From Actinophytocola sp. (lineage in GTDB: Bacteria > Actinomycetota > Actinomycetes > Mycobacteriales > Pseudonocardiaceae), in contig NZ_WHTD01000045.1 of assembly GCF_009379765.1 (NCBI RefSeq), positions 1 to 50,659 of the forward strand: a stretch of DNA of 50,659 nucleotides, in the 5' to 3' direction. The notes beneath the pieces were generated by a model that made no database searches, had not been told where the DNA came from, and was given only the letters and a program-made list of their open reading frames with translations. A program made the translations under genes and the position numbers. Of this stretch, positions 17,070 to 24,275 are shown piece by piece; the first letter of the stretch is position 1, and the number at the start of each line of letters is the position of its first letter.

Positions 17070-17299
17070 CGTCCTGCCTCACCGCGTTGCCGCTCGTCGA
17101 GCAGCGTCATACAGGCCGAGCAGCGGGGGAAGTCCCCGTCCTGCACGGGCAGGTCGCCGATGAGCCAGGCGCCGCAGATCGCGAAACCCACCACCGCCCC
17201 GTCGATCATGTGGGTGTCGGGTTCGCGGACGTGCCCACGGTCGGGTTCGAGGATCGAGTGACCCCACACAATCGGGGGCTTGCTGTCGTTGATGTCCAT
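17066..17299 (-). CDS. small hypothetical protein with CSAC motif
   Basis: A 77-residue protein beginning MDINDSKPPIVWGHSILEPD and containing HVREPDTHMIDGAVVGFAIC, GAWLIGDLPVQDGDFP and CSACMTLLDER. The CxxC with earlier Cys/His residues might bind zinc, but this is a guess. AAGGAGG lies 9 bases before the ATG. It is the first gene of the coupled minus-strand group 17299-16304. A GGTCCCCAA half-site on its strand, about 70 bp upstream, resembles half of a DosR box. Not recognised beyond that. Confidence 0.6.
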   Translation of the reverse strand: MDINDSKPPIVWGHSILEPDRGHVREPDTHMIDGAVVGFAICGAWLIGDLPVQDGDFPRCSACMTLLDERQRGEAGR

Positions 17300-17357
17300 C
17301 CGCCGCTGAACCTCCTTCTGGAGTGAACGGTCCACGTGACGTGCCGGTCGAGGTCGT

Positions 17358-17639
17358 TCAGTTCGGAGTTGGGGACCGGACGGACGCGGGAGCGTGCGGG
17401 AGGATTGAGGGCCGCTCAGAACCGCATCCGTCCGGTTGCTTGCGAGGGCGCACCGCGTCGCACGGCCGGTTTCGTGGCTCCACGTGGACCGTTCGCACGC
17501 CGTTGGGGTGAACCTCGATGTGGTGAGCAGGTTGGCCGCACTGCACGCAGGGAATGCCGAACAACTCGAAGTAGCGCCCGGTCATGGGTAGCTCCGACGC
17601 GCGAGCACGGTGGGCAGCGCCGGGTTCCACGGCTTTCAT
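17358..17639 (-). CDS. small hypothetical protein with CVQCG motif
   Basis: A 93-residue frame whose conserved-looking core is MTGRYFELFGIPCVQCGQPA followed by HHIEVHPNGVRTVHVEP. The two Cys, the nearby His pair and a later Cys suggest metal binding. The ATG at 17639 overlaps the stop of the gene before it (ATGA), favouring this start; an internal ATG at 17585, beginning MTGRYF, also has GGAGC upstream and may be the real start. The C-terminus is Pro/Arg/Ser-rich. Function unknown. Confidence 0.55.
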   Translation of the reverse strand: MKAVEPGAAHRARASELPMTGRYFELFGIPCVQCGQPAHHIEVHPNGVRTVHVEPRNRPCDAVRPRKQPDGCGSERPSILPHAPASVRSPTPN

Positions 17640-17842
17640 GGCTGGTCGCCTCGAACGGCGATTACGAGAGCATCTGTGAGCGCTTGTTTTACTGTCTCGA
17701 TCTGAGGCGGGTCGAGGTGGGCCACTTCGCCGGCCGGCGCCTTGAGGAAGATGGCTCCGGGCTCGGCATAGACACGCAGCGCAGTCCGACGTCCACCGAC
17801 GTCTCGGCACTCGATGGATCGCGTCAGATGGTTCTGGTCCAT
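17636..17842 (-). CDS. small hypothetical protein
   Basis: A 68-residue protein (MDQNHLTRSIECRDVGGRRT start; AEPGAIFLKAPAGEVAHLDP; C-terminal helix ETVKQALTDALVIAV). I do not recognise a named family, but the pattern of short strands followed by a helix looks like a genuine folded protein. It is the first gene of a two-gene operon coupled to the CVQCG gene and is divergent from the XRE regulator at 17987. The ordered operator repeats between the two (17867-17917) suggest the regulator controls this operon. Confidence 0.6.
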   Translation of the reverse strand: MDQNHLTRSIECRDVGGRRTALRVYAEPGAIFLKAPAGEVAHLDPPQIETVKQALTDALVIAVRGDQP

Positions 17843-17866
17843 GGTCGTCCTTGAGGCTAGAGTGCC

Positions 17867-17917
17867 GGTGTCGAACCAACCATAGTGGTTCGGAACCAGT
17901 GTCGCTGGTTCGACACC
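17867..17917. promoter_or_regulatory. array of GAACCA/TGGTTC half-sites in a divergent promoter
   Basis: Four hexamers occur in alternating orientation: GAACCA 17873-17878, TGGTTC 17886-17891, GAACCA 17893-17898, TGGTTC 17906-17911. The inner pair makes the palindrome TGGTTC-G-GAACCA. The outer pair extends to a 12-base inverted repeat, GGTGTCGAACCA / TGGTTCGACACC. The array fills the gap between the small-gene operon (start 17842) and the XRE gene (start 17987). Likely the binding site of that XRE protein or a related repressor. Confidence 0.6.
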
Positions 17918-17986
17918 GCTACGCAATGGTCCGATTAGGGGCCGGTGGTGTCACTCTCTGCCGCCGGTTCTCGATATCCTGTGCGC

Positions 17987-18817
17987 ATGGCCGGAACCAG
18001 TTACAACCCGCGAGCCCGCTTCCTCGGCGCTGAGCTGCGCGAGGCGCGCGTGGCGGCCGGTATCGGCGTCCGGGAACTGGCCAAGAAGCTGGGCATCGGC
18101 CACGCCAAGATCAGCTTGTGGGAGAACGGCAAGAAGATCCCCACGACCGAGGACGTCGCGAGGTATCTCACGGCCATCGAGGTGACCGGTGACGAGTTCG
18201 ACCGGTTGCTGGACATGGCGCGGTCTGCCGGTCAACCCAACTGGCTGGAAGTCGGCATTCCCGGCATCGCCGAGCAGCTCGCAGCCCTGATGTGGTTCGA
18301 GAAGGTCGCCACCACGATCGCCGAGGTGGGTCCACTGGTGATTCCCGGCCTGTTGCAGACCGGGGACTACGCCCGGTCGATCATGGGCGACCGGCCGACA
18401 GCGGACACGCGCGTGGCGATGAGGCTCGGTCGGCGCGACGTCCTGACGCGGCGCAACCCAGCCGAGTTCACCGCCCTGATCGGCGAAGCCGCCCTCCGGC
18501 AGCCGATTGCCGAACCGGACGTGATGGCCGCGCAGCTTGACCATCTGCTCAAGACCGCCGAGCTGCCGAACGTGACCATCCAGGTGATGCCCGCGAACAC
18601 CCGGTGGCATCCAGGACTACTGGGGCCGTTCGTCGTACTCACCTTCCCCAAGGCCAAGCCGATCGTCCACGTGGAACACCACAGGTCGTCGGCCTTCATC
18701 TTCGACGACGACGACGTTCAGGCGTACTTCGAAGCGATCGACCGGATTCACCAAGTGACTCTCAGCCCCGAAGAGTCGCTGGGGCTCATCGCCAAAGTCA
18801 TCAAGGAGACGACATGA
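17987..18817 (+). CDS. XRE helix-turn-helix regulator with DUF5753
   Basis: A 276-residue regulator of the family paired with DUF397 proteins throughout actinomycetes. Residues 10-75 form the HTH (LGAELREARVAAGIGVRELA; IGHAKISLWENGKKIPTTED). Residues 100-276 form the DUF5753 domain (GPLVIPGLLQTGDYARSIM; FTALIGEAALRQPI; VTIQVMPANTRWHPGLLGPF). The ATG at 17987 was chosen as the residue before the conserved N-terminus. The stop overlaps the DUF397 start. The half-site array directly upstream suggests autoregulation. Relatives influence development or antibiotic production; the target here is unknown. Confidence 0.9.
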   Translation: MAGTSYNPRARFLGAELREARVAAGIGVRELAKKLGIGHAKISLWENGKKIPTTEDVARYLTAIEVTGDEFDRLLDMARSAGQPNWLEVGIPGIAEQLAALMWFEKVATTIAEVGPLVIPGLLQTGDYARSIMGDRPTADTRVAMRLGRRDVLTRRNPAEFTALIGEAALRQPIAEPDVMAAQLDHLLKTAELPNVTIQVMPANTRWHPGLLGPFVVLTFPKAKPIVHVEHHRSSAFIFDDDDVQAYFEAIDRIHQVTLSPEESLGLIAKVIKETT

Positions 18818-18990
18818 GCAAGGCACCCAACGGCTGGAAGAAGTCGAGCTACAGCGGCGAAGAGACCAGCTGCGTCGAGTTAACCCACTCCGGCATGGTG
18901 CGAGACAGCAAGAACGTCACAGGGCCGACCTTGAGCGTTGACCTGGACAGCATGCTGAACCTGGTCAAGGCCGGGCGGTTCGATCGCTAA
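18814..18990 (+). CDS. DUF397-domain protein
   Basis: A 58-residue DUF397 protein with the usual WKKSSYSGEETSCVEL opening and a MVRDSKNVTGPTL core. It overlaps the XRE gene by ATGA. DUF397 proteins are small partners of the DUF5753 regulators and are thought to antagonise them. The C-terminal LSVDLDSMLNLVKAGRFDR is slightly unlike the usual F....W..F ending but intact. A strong hairpin follows at 19009. Confidence 0.88.
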   Translation: MSKAPNGWKKSSYSGEETSCVELTHSGMVRDSKNVTGPTLSVDLDSMLNLVKAGRFDR

Positions 18991-19008
18991 CCGCCGACCC
19001 AGAAACAC

Positions 19009-19038
19009 GAGCCCCGGCACGTAGGTTGGCCGGGGCTC
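19009..19038 (+). terminator. hairpin after the XRE/DUF397 operon
   Basis: A perfect 10-base stem GAGCCCCGGC / GCCGGGGCTC with a 10-base loop starts 18 bp after the DUF397 stop. No long T-run follows, as is usual in actinomycetes. Confidence 0.7.
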
Positions 19039-19051
19039 GTTGCTATTGAAG

Positions 19052-19177
19052 CGAGGGGCCGTCGAGGTCACACCACTCCAAGCCGACGCCGCGGTCCGGG
19101 ACTCGAAGAACCCGGACGGTGGGGCGCTCTTCCTTCGCGGTGCCGCGTGGGACCGGCTCCGCGCTACCACGAACGGT
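19052..19177 (+). pseudogene. DUF397 C-terminal remnant
   Basis: The frame reads AVEVTPLQADAAVRDSKNPD followed by GGALFLRGAAWDRLRA, which is the second half of a typical DUF397 domain (VEV....AVRDSKNPDG..L.F...AW..F). No first half (W.KSSYS.....C) is present; instead the terminator hairpin lies immediately upstream. The frame runs on past the domain without a proper end. Probably the leftover of a second DUF397 gene lost by deletion. Confidence 0.55.
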
Positions 19178-19237
19178 ACGACAACGACGCGCTGTAGGCA
19201 TCGCAGACGACCACGGCGGCCCATGAGCCGTCCCGTT

Positions 19238-19615
19238 TCATGTGCTGTGCTGGTCGGGTTCGGGGCGGTGGCGGATGGTGTGGAGGATGGCGCGGGCGAG
19301 TGCCTGGTCTTTGGTGTCGAGGGCGAGGTAGTCGTCCAGGACCTGTTGGGCGTGGGCGGGTAGGGGGTCGGCGACCAGGGCGAGTCCGGCGTCGGCGGCG
19401 AAGGCGGCGGTGACTTCCCTGAGTGGGGCTCGCAGGACCGCGGCGAAGCGTTCGAGGATGGGTTGGCGGGGGAACCTTCCCCTGCTGGCGGGTTTGAGGT
19501 GGTTACTCAATGCGCCGGGGGCGAGGTTGTTCTGGCGTTCCAGTTCCTTGATCGACGTGTCGGGTGCGTAGCGCTGGATGAGCCTGTCGACGCGGCGGCC
19601 GGACCTGGCGGACAA
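19238..19615 (-). CDS. small HTH-like regulator (tandem copy 2)
   Basis: A 125-residue protein with DRLIQRYAPDTSIKELERQN, NLAPGALSNHLKP and an ILERFAAVLRAPLREVTAAF segment. This resembles an XRE-type HTH followed by a short C-terminal helix (DYLALDTKDQALARAILHTI). The start is a TTG at 19615 with GGAAGAG in front. It is a clear paralogue of the gene just upstream at 19668-20102; both lie on the same strand with a 52-bp gap. Target unknown. Confidence 0.7.
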   Translation of the reverse strand: MSARSGRRVDRLIQRYAPDTSIKELERQNNLAPGALSNHLKPASRGRFPRQPILERFAAVLRAPLREVTAAFAADAGLALVADPLPAHAQQVLDDYLALDTKDQALARAILHTIRHRPEPDQHST

Positions 19616-19667
19616 CGGGTATCTCTTCCCTTGATGCGTCGTGTTCCTCGGGTGTTGCGGCGGAGTG

Positions 19668-20102
19668 TCATGTCTCGGGGTGTTCGGCGTGTTGTTGGTC
19701 GAGGATGGCGCGGAGGGTGGCGCGGGCGAGGTCTTTGCGGGTGGGGTCGAGCTGGTGGTAGAGGTTGACCAGTTGTTCGGTGTCGGGGCTGAGGGGTTCG
19801 CTGTCGAAGAGTTCGAGCCGGGCGTCTTTGGCGAACGCGGCGGTGACCTCTTTGAGCGGGGCGTCGAGGACTTCGGCGAAGCGTTCGAGGATCTCCAGTC
19901 GGGGGAACCCTCCGCGTACCGATGGTTTGAGGTGGTTGGCGAGCGCGCCGGGTTGTAGCCCGTGGCCGCGTTCTAGCTCGCGGATGGAGCGGCCGGCGGA
20001 GTAGCGCTCGACGAGCGCGTCCGCGTGGGACCGGTGGCCGGTCACGGCGTGTTCGCATCGCTGCTCGCGTTGCTGGTGCTCGATCCGCGCAATACCGATC
20101 AT
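19668..20102 (-). CDS. small HTH-like regulator (tandem copy 1)
   Basis: This product of up to 144 residues aligns along its length with the downstream gene: ALVERYSAGRSIRELERGHG, LQPGALANHLKPSVRGGFP, ILERFAEVLDAPLKEVTAAF, and a C-terminal LDPTRKDLARATLRAIL. The start is uncertain. ATG 20102 gives 19 extra residues and has no clear ribosome site; GTG 20045 (VTGHRSHADAL) matches the length of the paralogue. Probably a gene duplication of a one-domain DNA-binding protein. Confidence 0.65.
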   Translation of the reverse strand: MIGIARIEHQQREQRCEHAVTGHRSHADALVERYSAGRSIRELERGHGLQPGALANHLKPSVRGGFPRLEILERFAEVLDAPLKEVTAAFAKDARLELFDSEPLSPDTEQLVNLYHQLDPTRKDLARATLRAILDQQHAEHPET

Positions 20103-20276
20103 GTGCGCGCGGTGGTCGCGGTGATCGTCATTGACGCGGTGGGGAACTCGTGGCGCGAGACACGGCGAACCGGTGGCGTCCGCTGTTGCCGACGTGGATC
20201 AAGCCGGCAGTACCCTAAGACCAAACGCCGCCTTCGGGACGTTGGGGGTCCCCTGCGCGTCGTTCAGGGCATGCGG

Positions 20277-20927
20277 CTACGGCGCGGGCGGTGGGGTCGT
20301 GGTCTGGTAGATCGCGTTCAGCCACACCGTCAGCAGGACGTCCACCACGTCCTCCTCGGCCACTGTCGGGCCGTCCTGGGCGAACGTCGCGTACAGGACC
20401 CGCTCGTTCATCGAGTTCAGCACCACCGCGAGGTCGCGGGCCGGCAGGCCCGGCGGGGCCGCACCGCGCTCGCGCTCGCCCTCGATCGCCTCGGTCACCA
20501 GCAGGGTCCACGACTCCATCACCCGTGCCCACAGCGCGCGCACCTCGCCGTTGGTCACCCGGGCCACCGCGCAGGCCAGCGCCACCGGCCGGTGCGCGCG
20601 GAACGTCTCGTGGAACGCGGCTATGCAGTCGCGCCAGTACCTCGGCGGGTCGCTCGCCAGGACGTCGGGCACCGCGTCGACGGCCGCGTCGGCCTCCTGC
20701 ACCACCCGGTCCAGCAGCGCGAGCAGCACCGCGTCCTTGGACGGGAAGTAGAAGTAGAATGTCGGCCGCGAGATGCCCGCGCCGCGGGCCAGGTCGTCGG
20801 TGGAGATCTCGTGCATCCCCCGCGCGGCGAGAAGCCGCTCCAGCGTCGCCAGGATCGCGACCTCCCGGTCGTCGCCGGAGGGCCGGGCCGGGCGGCGGCC
20901 GCGCACGGACCTGGCGGGAACGGGCAT
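20277..20927 (-). CDS. ethR: TetR-family repressor, EthR-like
   Basis: A 216-residue TetR-type regulator that follows mycobacterial EthR closely: GRRPARPSGDDREVAILATL near residue 10, HTH region TDDLARGAGISRPTFYFYFP with SKDAVLLALLDRVV, and the ligand-domain segment LPARDLAVVLNSMNERVLYA. EthR represses the monooxygenase gene ethA and senses hydrophobic ligands. The gene is divergent from an ethA homologue with a double palindrome between them, the same arrangement as in M. tuberculosis. The ATG at 20927 gives an N-terminus of normal length. Confidence 0.9.
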   Translation of the reverse strand: MPVPARSVRGRRPARPSGDDREVAILATLERLLAARGMHEISTDDLARGAGISRPTFYFYFPSKDAVLLALLDRVVQEADAAVDAVPDVLASDPPRYWRDCIAAFHETFRAHRPVALACAVARVTNGEVRALWARVMESWTLLVTEAIEGERERGAAPPGLPARDLAVVLNSMNERVLYATFAQDGPTVAEEDVVDVLLTVWLNAIYQTTTPPPAP

Positions 20928-20960
20928 GCCCCAGACGCTACCCCGCTCCCGGCCGCTCGC

Positions 20961-20995
20961 TCAACACCGTGTTGACTCACTCGACACCCTGTCGA
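20961..20995. promoter_or_regulatory. double-palindrome EthR-type operator
   Basis: Two 15-bp palindromes lie 20 bp apart centre to centre: TCAACAC-C-GTGTTGA (20961-20975) and TCGACA-CCC-TGTCGA (20981-20995). They occupy the ethR-ethA gap, 39 bp before the ethA ATG. Mycobacterial EthR binds several molecules to repeated TGTCGA/TTGA-type sequences in the same place. Confidence 0.75.
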
Positions 20996-21033
20996 TAACG
21001 TGACCGGCAAGGCTCGACAGAGATGGGGACGTC

Positions 21034-22512
21034 ATGTCTGTGGACCACGTCGACGTGCTGATCGTGGGTGCCGGGCTCTCCGGCATCGGCGCCGCCTGCC
21101 ACCTGCGGCGCGGGTGTCCCGATCGGACGGTCGCGATCCTCGAGGCCAGGGACGCGATCGGCGGCACCTGGGACCTCTTCCGCTACCCGGGCGTGCGGTC
21201 GGACTCGGACATGTACACGCTCGGCTACTCGTTCCGTCCGTGGAACCAGGCCAAGGCCATCGCCGACGGCGGATCCATCCGCGAGTACGTCCGGGACACC
21301 GCCCGCGAGTTCGGTGTGGACAGCCAGATCCGGTTCAACCACAAGGTCACCGGCGCCGAGTGGTCGACCGACGACGGCCTCTGGACAGTCCACGTGCGAC
21401 ACGGGGACACCGAGAAGACGATCAGCTGCCGGTTCCTGTTCGTCTGCTCCGGCTACTACCGTTACGACAAGGGCTACACCCCCGACCTCCCGGGCATCGA
21501 GAAGTTCGCCGGCCCGGTCGTGCACCCGCAGCACTGGCCGGAGGACCTCGACTACGCGGGCAAGCGCGTCGTCGTGATCGGCAGCGGCGCGACCGCGGTG
21601 ACGATCGTGCCGTCGATGGCCGAGACCGCCGGGCACGTCACGATGCTGCAGCGCTCGCCGAGCTACGTGCTGTCGCTGCCGTCCCGGGACCCGCTTGCCG
21701 ACCTGCTGCGCGACCGGCTGCCCGCGAAGTGGGTCTACCCGCTGGTGCGGTGGAAGAACGTGCTCGGCGCGCTGGCCGTGTTCCAGCTCAGCCGGCGGGC
21801 CCCGAAGGTCATGAAGACGTTGCTGCGCAAGGGCGCGATGAGCCTGCTGCCCGAGGGCTTCGACGTCGACACCCACTTCGCGCCGCGGTACGACCCGTGG
21901 GACCAGAGACTGTGCTTCGTGCCGGACGCCGACCTGTTCAAGGCCGTCACGAGCGGCCGGGCGTCGATCGTCACGGACCGGATCGAGGGCTTCACCGAGT
22001 CGGGCGTCACGGTCGCGGGCGGCCAGGAGCTGCCGGCCGACATCGTGGTCACCGCCACCGGGCTGAACCTGCTGCCGGTCGGCGGCATGTCGCTCACCGT
22101 CGACGGTGCGGCGGTCGAGCTCGGGAAGTCGTTGGCCTACAAGGGCATGATGATCTCCGGCGTGCCGAACTTCGCGCTCACCATCGGGTACACCAACGCC
22201 TCCTGGACGCTCAAGAGCGACCTGGTGGCCCGCTACGTGTGCCGGCTCCTCAACCACATGGCCGCGCACGGCTACCGGACGAGCACGCCCGAGCCGCCCG
22301 CCGGCACCGAGGCCACCGTGCCGCTCGTCGACCTGCGCTCCGGCTACGTGCTGCGCAGCATCGACAAGCTGCCCAAGCAGGGCCCGGCCGCGCCGTGGCG
22401 GCTCCACCAGAACTACCCGCGCGACGTGCTGCTGATGCGCTACGGCCCGGTGGACGACGACATGCGGTTCGACCGCGCTCCCGTCTCCGTCCTCAGTGGA
22501 CAGAGCGGGTGA
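21034..22512 (+). CDS. ethA: Baeyer-Villiger flavin monooxygenase, EthA-like
   Basis: A 492-residue FAD- and NADPH-dependent monooxygenase. The first dinucleotide motif is VGAGLSGIGAACHL near residue 11. The Baeyer-Villiger fingerprint FAGPVVHPQHWP lies near 157-168, and the second Rossmann motif VVIGSGATAVT near 183. The match to M. tuberculosis EthA runs to the C-terminus (GYVLRSIDKLPKQGP; PWRLHQNYPRD). EthA oxidises ketones and thioamides, which is the basis of ethionamide activation. The ATG at 21034 follows a GGGGAC. The stop overlaps the GTG of an alpha/beta hydrolase, so an ester product could be cleaved by its neighbour. Confidence 0.92.
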   Translation: MSVDHVDVLIVGAGLSGIGAACHLRRGCPDRTVAILEARDAIGGTWDLFRYPGVRSDSDMYTLGYSFRPWNQAKAIADGGSIREYVRDTAREFGVDSQIRFNHKVTGAEWSTDDGLWTVHVRHGDTEKTISCRFLFVCSGYYRYDKGYTPDLPGIEKFAGPVVHPQHWPEDLDYAGKRVVVIGSGATAVTIVPSMAETAGHVTMLQRSPSYVLSLPSRDPLADLLRDRLPAKWVYPLVRWKNVLGALAVFQLSRRAPKVMKTLLRKGAMSLLPEGFDVDTHFAPRYDPWDQRLCFVPDADLFKAVTSGRASIVTDRIEGFTESGVTVAGGQELPADIVVTATGLNLLPVGGMSLTVDGAAVELGKSLAYKGMMISGVPNFALTIGYTNASWTLKSDLVARYVCRLLNHMAAHGYRTSTPEPPAGTEATVPLVDLRSGYVLRSIDKLPKQGPAAPWRLHQNYPRDVLLMRYGPVDDDMRFDRAPVSVLSGQSG

Positions 22513-23354
22513 CCGCCGTCGACGAGTGGGTGCTGGTCGCCGGGCGGCGGGTGCGCTACCGGGTGACCGGCGACGGTCCGCCCGTGCTGATGCTGCACGG
22601 GATCGGCCGCAGCCTCGACGACTTCGCCGAGCAGCACGACCTGCTCGGCGCCGCGCTCCGGGTCCACAGCGTGGACATGGCCGGGTTCGGCGAGTCCGAC
22701 CCGCTGCCCGGTAAGTCCACCCTGCCGGGGCTCGCCGACGCGGTCGCCGGTTTCCTCGACGAGGTGGGGGAGACCCGGCCCGCGCACGTGATCGGCAACT
22801 CTCTCGGCGGCGCGGTGGCCATGCTGCTCGCGCTGCGTTACCCGGACCGGGTGCGCAGCCTCGTGCTGGCGAACAGCGCCGGGTTCGGCAGCGAGGTGAC
22901 GATCGCGCTGCGGATCCTCGCGCTGCGCCCGCTGGGCCGGCTCCTGCTGCACCCGTCGCGCGGCGGCGCGCGGCGCACCGAGCGCGCGATCTTCCGGAGC
23001 TCGAGCTTCGTCACCGAGGCGCGGATCGCCCGCACGTTCGAGCTCGCCAAGCGACCGCACGGGGCCCGGGTGATGCTGGACCTGTGCCGCTCGCTCGGCA
23101 CGTTCCGGGGCGTGAGCAGGCCCTGGCGGGACGCCGTGCTCACCGCGACCGCGGCGGCGGCCGTGCCCACGTTCGTGGTGTGGGGCTCGCACGACCTGGT
23201 CCTGCCGGCGATCCACCTGGAGGCGGCGAAGGTGTTGCTGCCGCACGCCCGCACGCACCTGTTCGCCGACACCGGACACATGCCGCAAATCGAGCGCGCG
23301 GAGGAGTTCGCCCAGCTCGTTCGGGGGTTCTGGGCGGACTCGGTACCCGGCTGA
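22509..23354 (+). CDS. alpha/beta hydrolase
   Basis: A 281-residue hydrolase with oxyanion-hole segment LHGIGRS near residue 36, nucleophile elbow GNSLGGA (Ser in GNSLG), acid in WGSHDLVLP near 225 and catalytic His in DTGHMPQIE near 257. All catalytic residues are present. GTG 22509 overlaps the ethA stop (GTGA), so it is co-translated with the monooxygenase. A plausible role is hydrolysis of esters or lactones made by the Baeyer-Villiger reaction; this rests on context. Confidence 0.88.
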   Translation: MTAVDEWVLVAGRRVRYRVTGDGPPVLMLHGIGRSLDDFAEQHDLLGAALRVHSVDMAGFGESDPLPGKSTLPGLADAVAGFLDEVGETRPAHVIGNSLGGAVAMLLALRYPDRVRSLVLANSAGFGSEVTIALRILALRPLGRLLLHPSRGGARRTERAIFRSSSFVTEARIARTFELAKRPHGARVMLDLCRSLGTFRGVSRPWRDAVLTATAAAAVPTFVVWGSHDLVLPAIHLEAAKVLLPHARTHLFADTGHMPQIERAEEFAQLVRGFWADSVPG

Positions 23355-23390
23355 CCTTGCCATCGGGCGCACGGCCGGTACGGTGCCCGC

Positions 23391-24275
23391 ATGTCCCCAT
23401 CCGGCCCGTACCAGGGCGAGCCAGGGCGCCAGGACCCCTACGGACGGCAGCACCCGCCGCGGCAGTACCCCCAGCAGTACCAGCAGCGGCAGCCGTCGGG
23501 GGATCCGTACCAGGACTCGTACCAGGACGCTCATCAGGACCCCGGCTACCAGCAGCAGCCGCAGTACGGCCAGCCCGGGCCACCGCCGAGACCACCGGCG
23601 GCCCGCCGCCCGGAGCCCCCGCCGGAGTATCCGGACGACGGCGGGTTCAAGTTCCGGGTGCCCGGCCTCGGCCTGGTCCTGAGCCTGCTCGGCATCGTGG
23701 TGCAGATCCTCTGCATGCTCGTCCTGCCGTGGGTGTCCGCGGCGGCCGCGGGTGGCGAGTCGATCTCGTTGCCGGAGCTGTGGGACCTCGCCTCCGACGC
23801 CGGTGCGCAGGGCTTCGGCGGCTGGTACCTGGTGCTGTTCAGCTACCCGCTCGCCGCGCTCGGCATCGTGCTGGCGCTCGTGTCGGTGCTGGAGTCGGTC
23901 GCCGGAAAGATGATCTTCGCCGGGCTCGCGATCGTCGGGATCGGCTGGCTGCTCCTGCGCTACGGCGTCGGGCCGGCCGCAGGCCTCTTCGGCGAGGACG
24001 CCGGCCTCGACTTCTCCCGCCAGGAGATCACCACGATCGTGATCGCGGTGGCCGCGCTGATCCTCGTGATCTTCATGCTGAAAACCGGGCTGGCCATGTT
24101 CCGCCGGATCGCCGGGCTGGTCCTGCTGGTCATCGCCGGCGTGCACGTCTACGCGGTGCAGGACCTGGGCGGAGGCGACGACGGGCTGTCCTTCGGCGCG
24201 TACGGTCCGGCGCTCGGCTACGTGCTCAGCGGCGTGGCGGCCCTGGTCGGACCGCGGCGGCTCACGCCCGGCTGA
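23391..24275 (+). CDS. membrane protein with Pro/Gln/Tyr-rich N-terminus
   Basis: A 294-residue protein whose first 80 residues are low-complexity (QYPQQYQQRQ; repeated QD and PPP) and probably disordered in the cytoplasm. It then has about six membrane segments: VLSLLGIVVQILCMLVLPWV, LVLFSYPLAALGIVLALVSV, FAGLAIVGIGWLLL, IVIAVAALILVIFML, RIAGLVLLVIAGVHVYAV and a weaker final one. Such tails are common in actinobacterial cell-envelope proteins. No catalytic motif is seen. The last 14 bases overlap the convergent dehalogenase-like gene. Confidence 0.7.
   Translation: MSPSGPYQGEPGRQDPYGRQHPPRQYPQQYQQRQPSGDPYQDSYQDAHQDPGYQQQPQYGQPGPPPRPPAARRPEPPPEYPDDGGFKFRVPGLGLVLSLLGIVVQILCMLVLPWVSAAAAGGESISLPELWDLASDAGAQGFGGWYLVLFSYPLAALGIVLALVSVLESVAGKMIFAGLAIVGIGWLLLRYGVGPAAGLFGEDAGLDFSRQEITTIVIAVAALILVIFMLKTGLAMFRRIAGLVLLVIAGVHVYAVQDLGGGDDGLSFGAYGPALGYVLSGVAALVGPRRLTPG

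Noticed and set aside
20236..20252. GGGAC...GTCCC pair as another DosR box
   Set aside because: Half-sites are 7 bases apart instead of the 4 expected between GGGAC and GTCCC; not near a fitting gene start.
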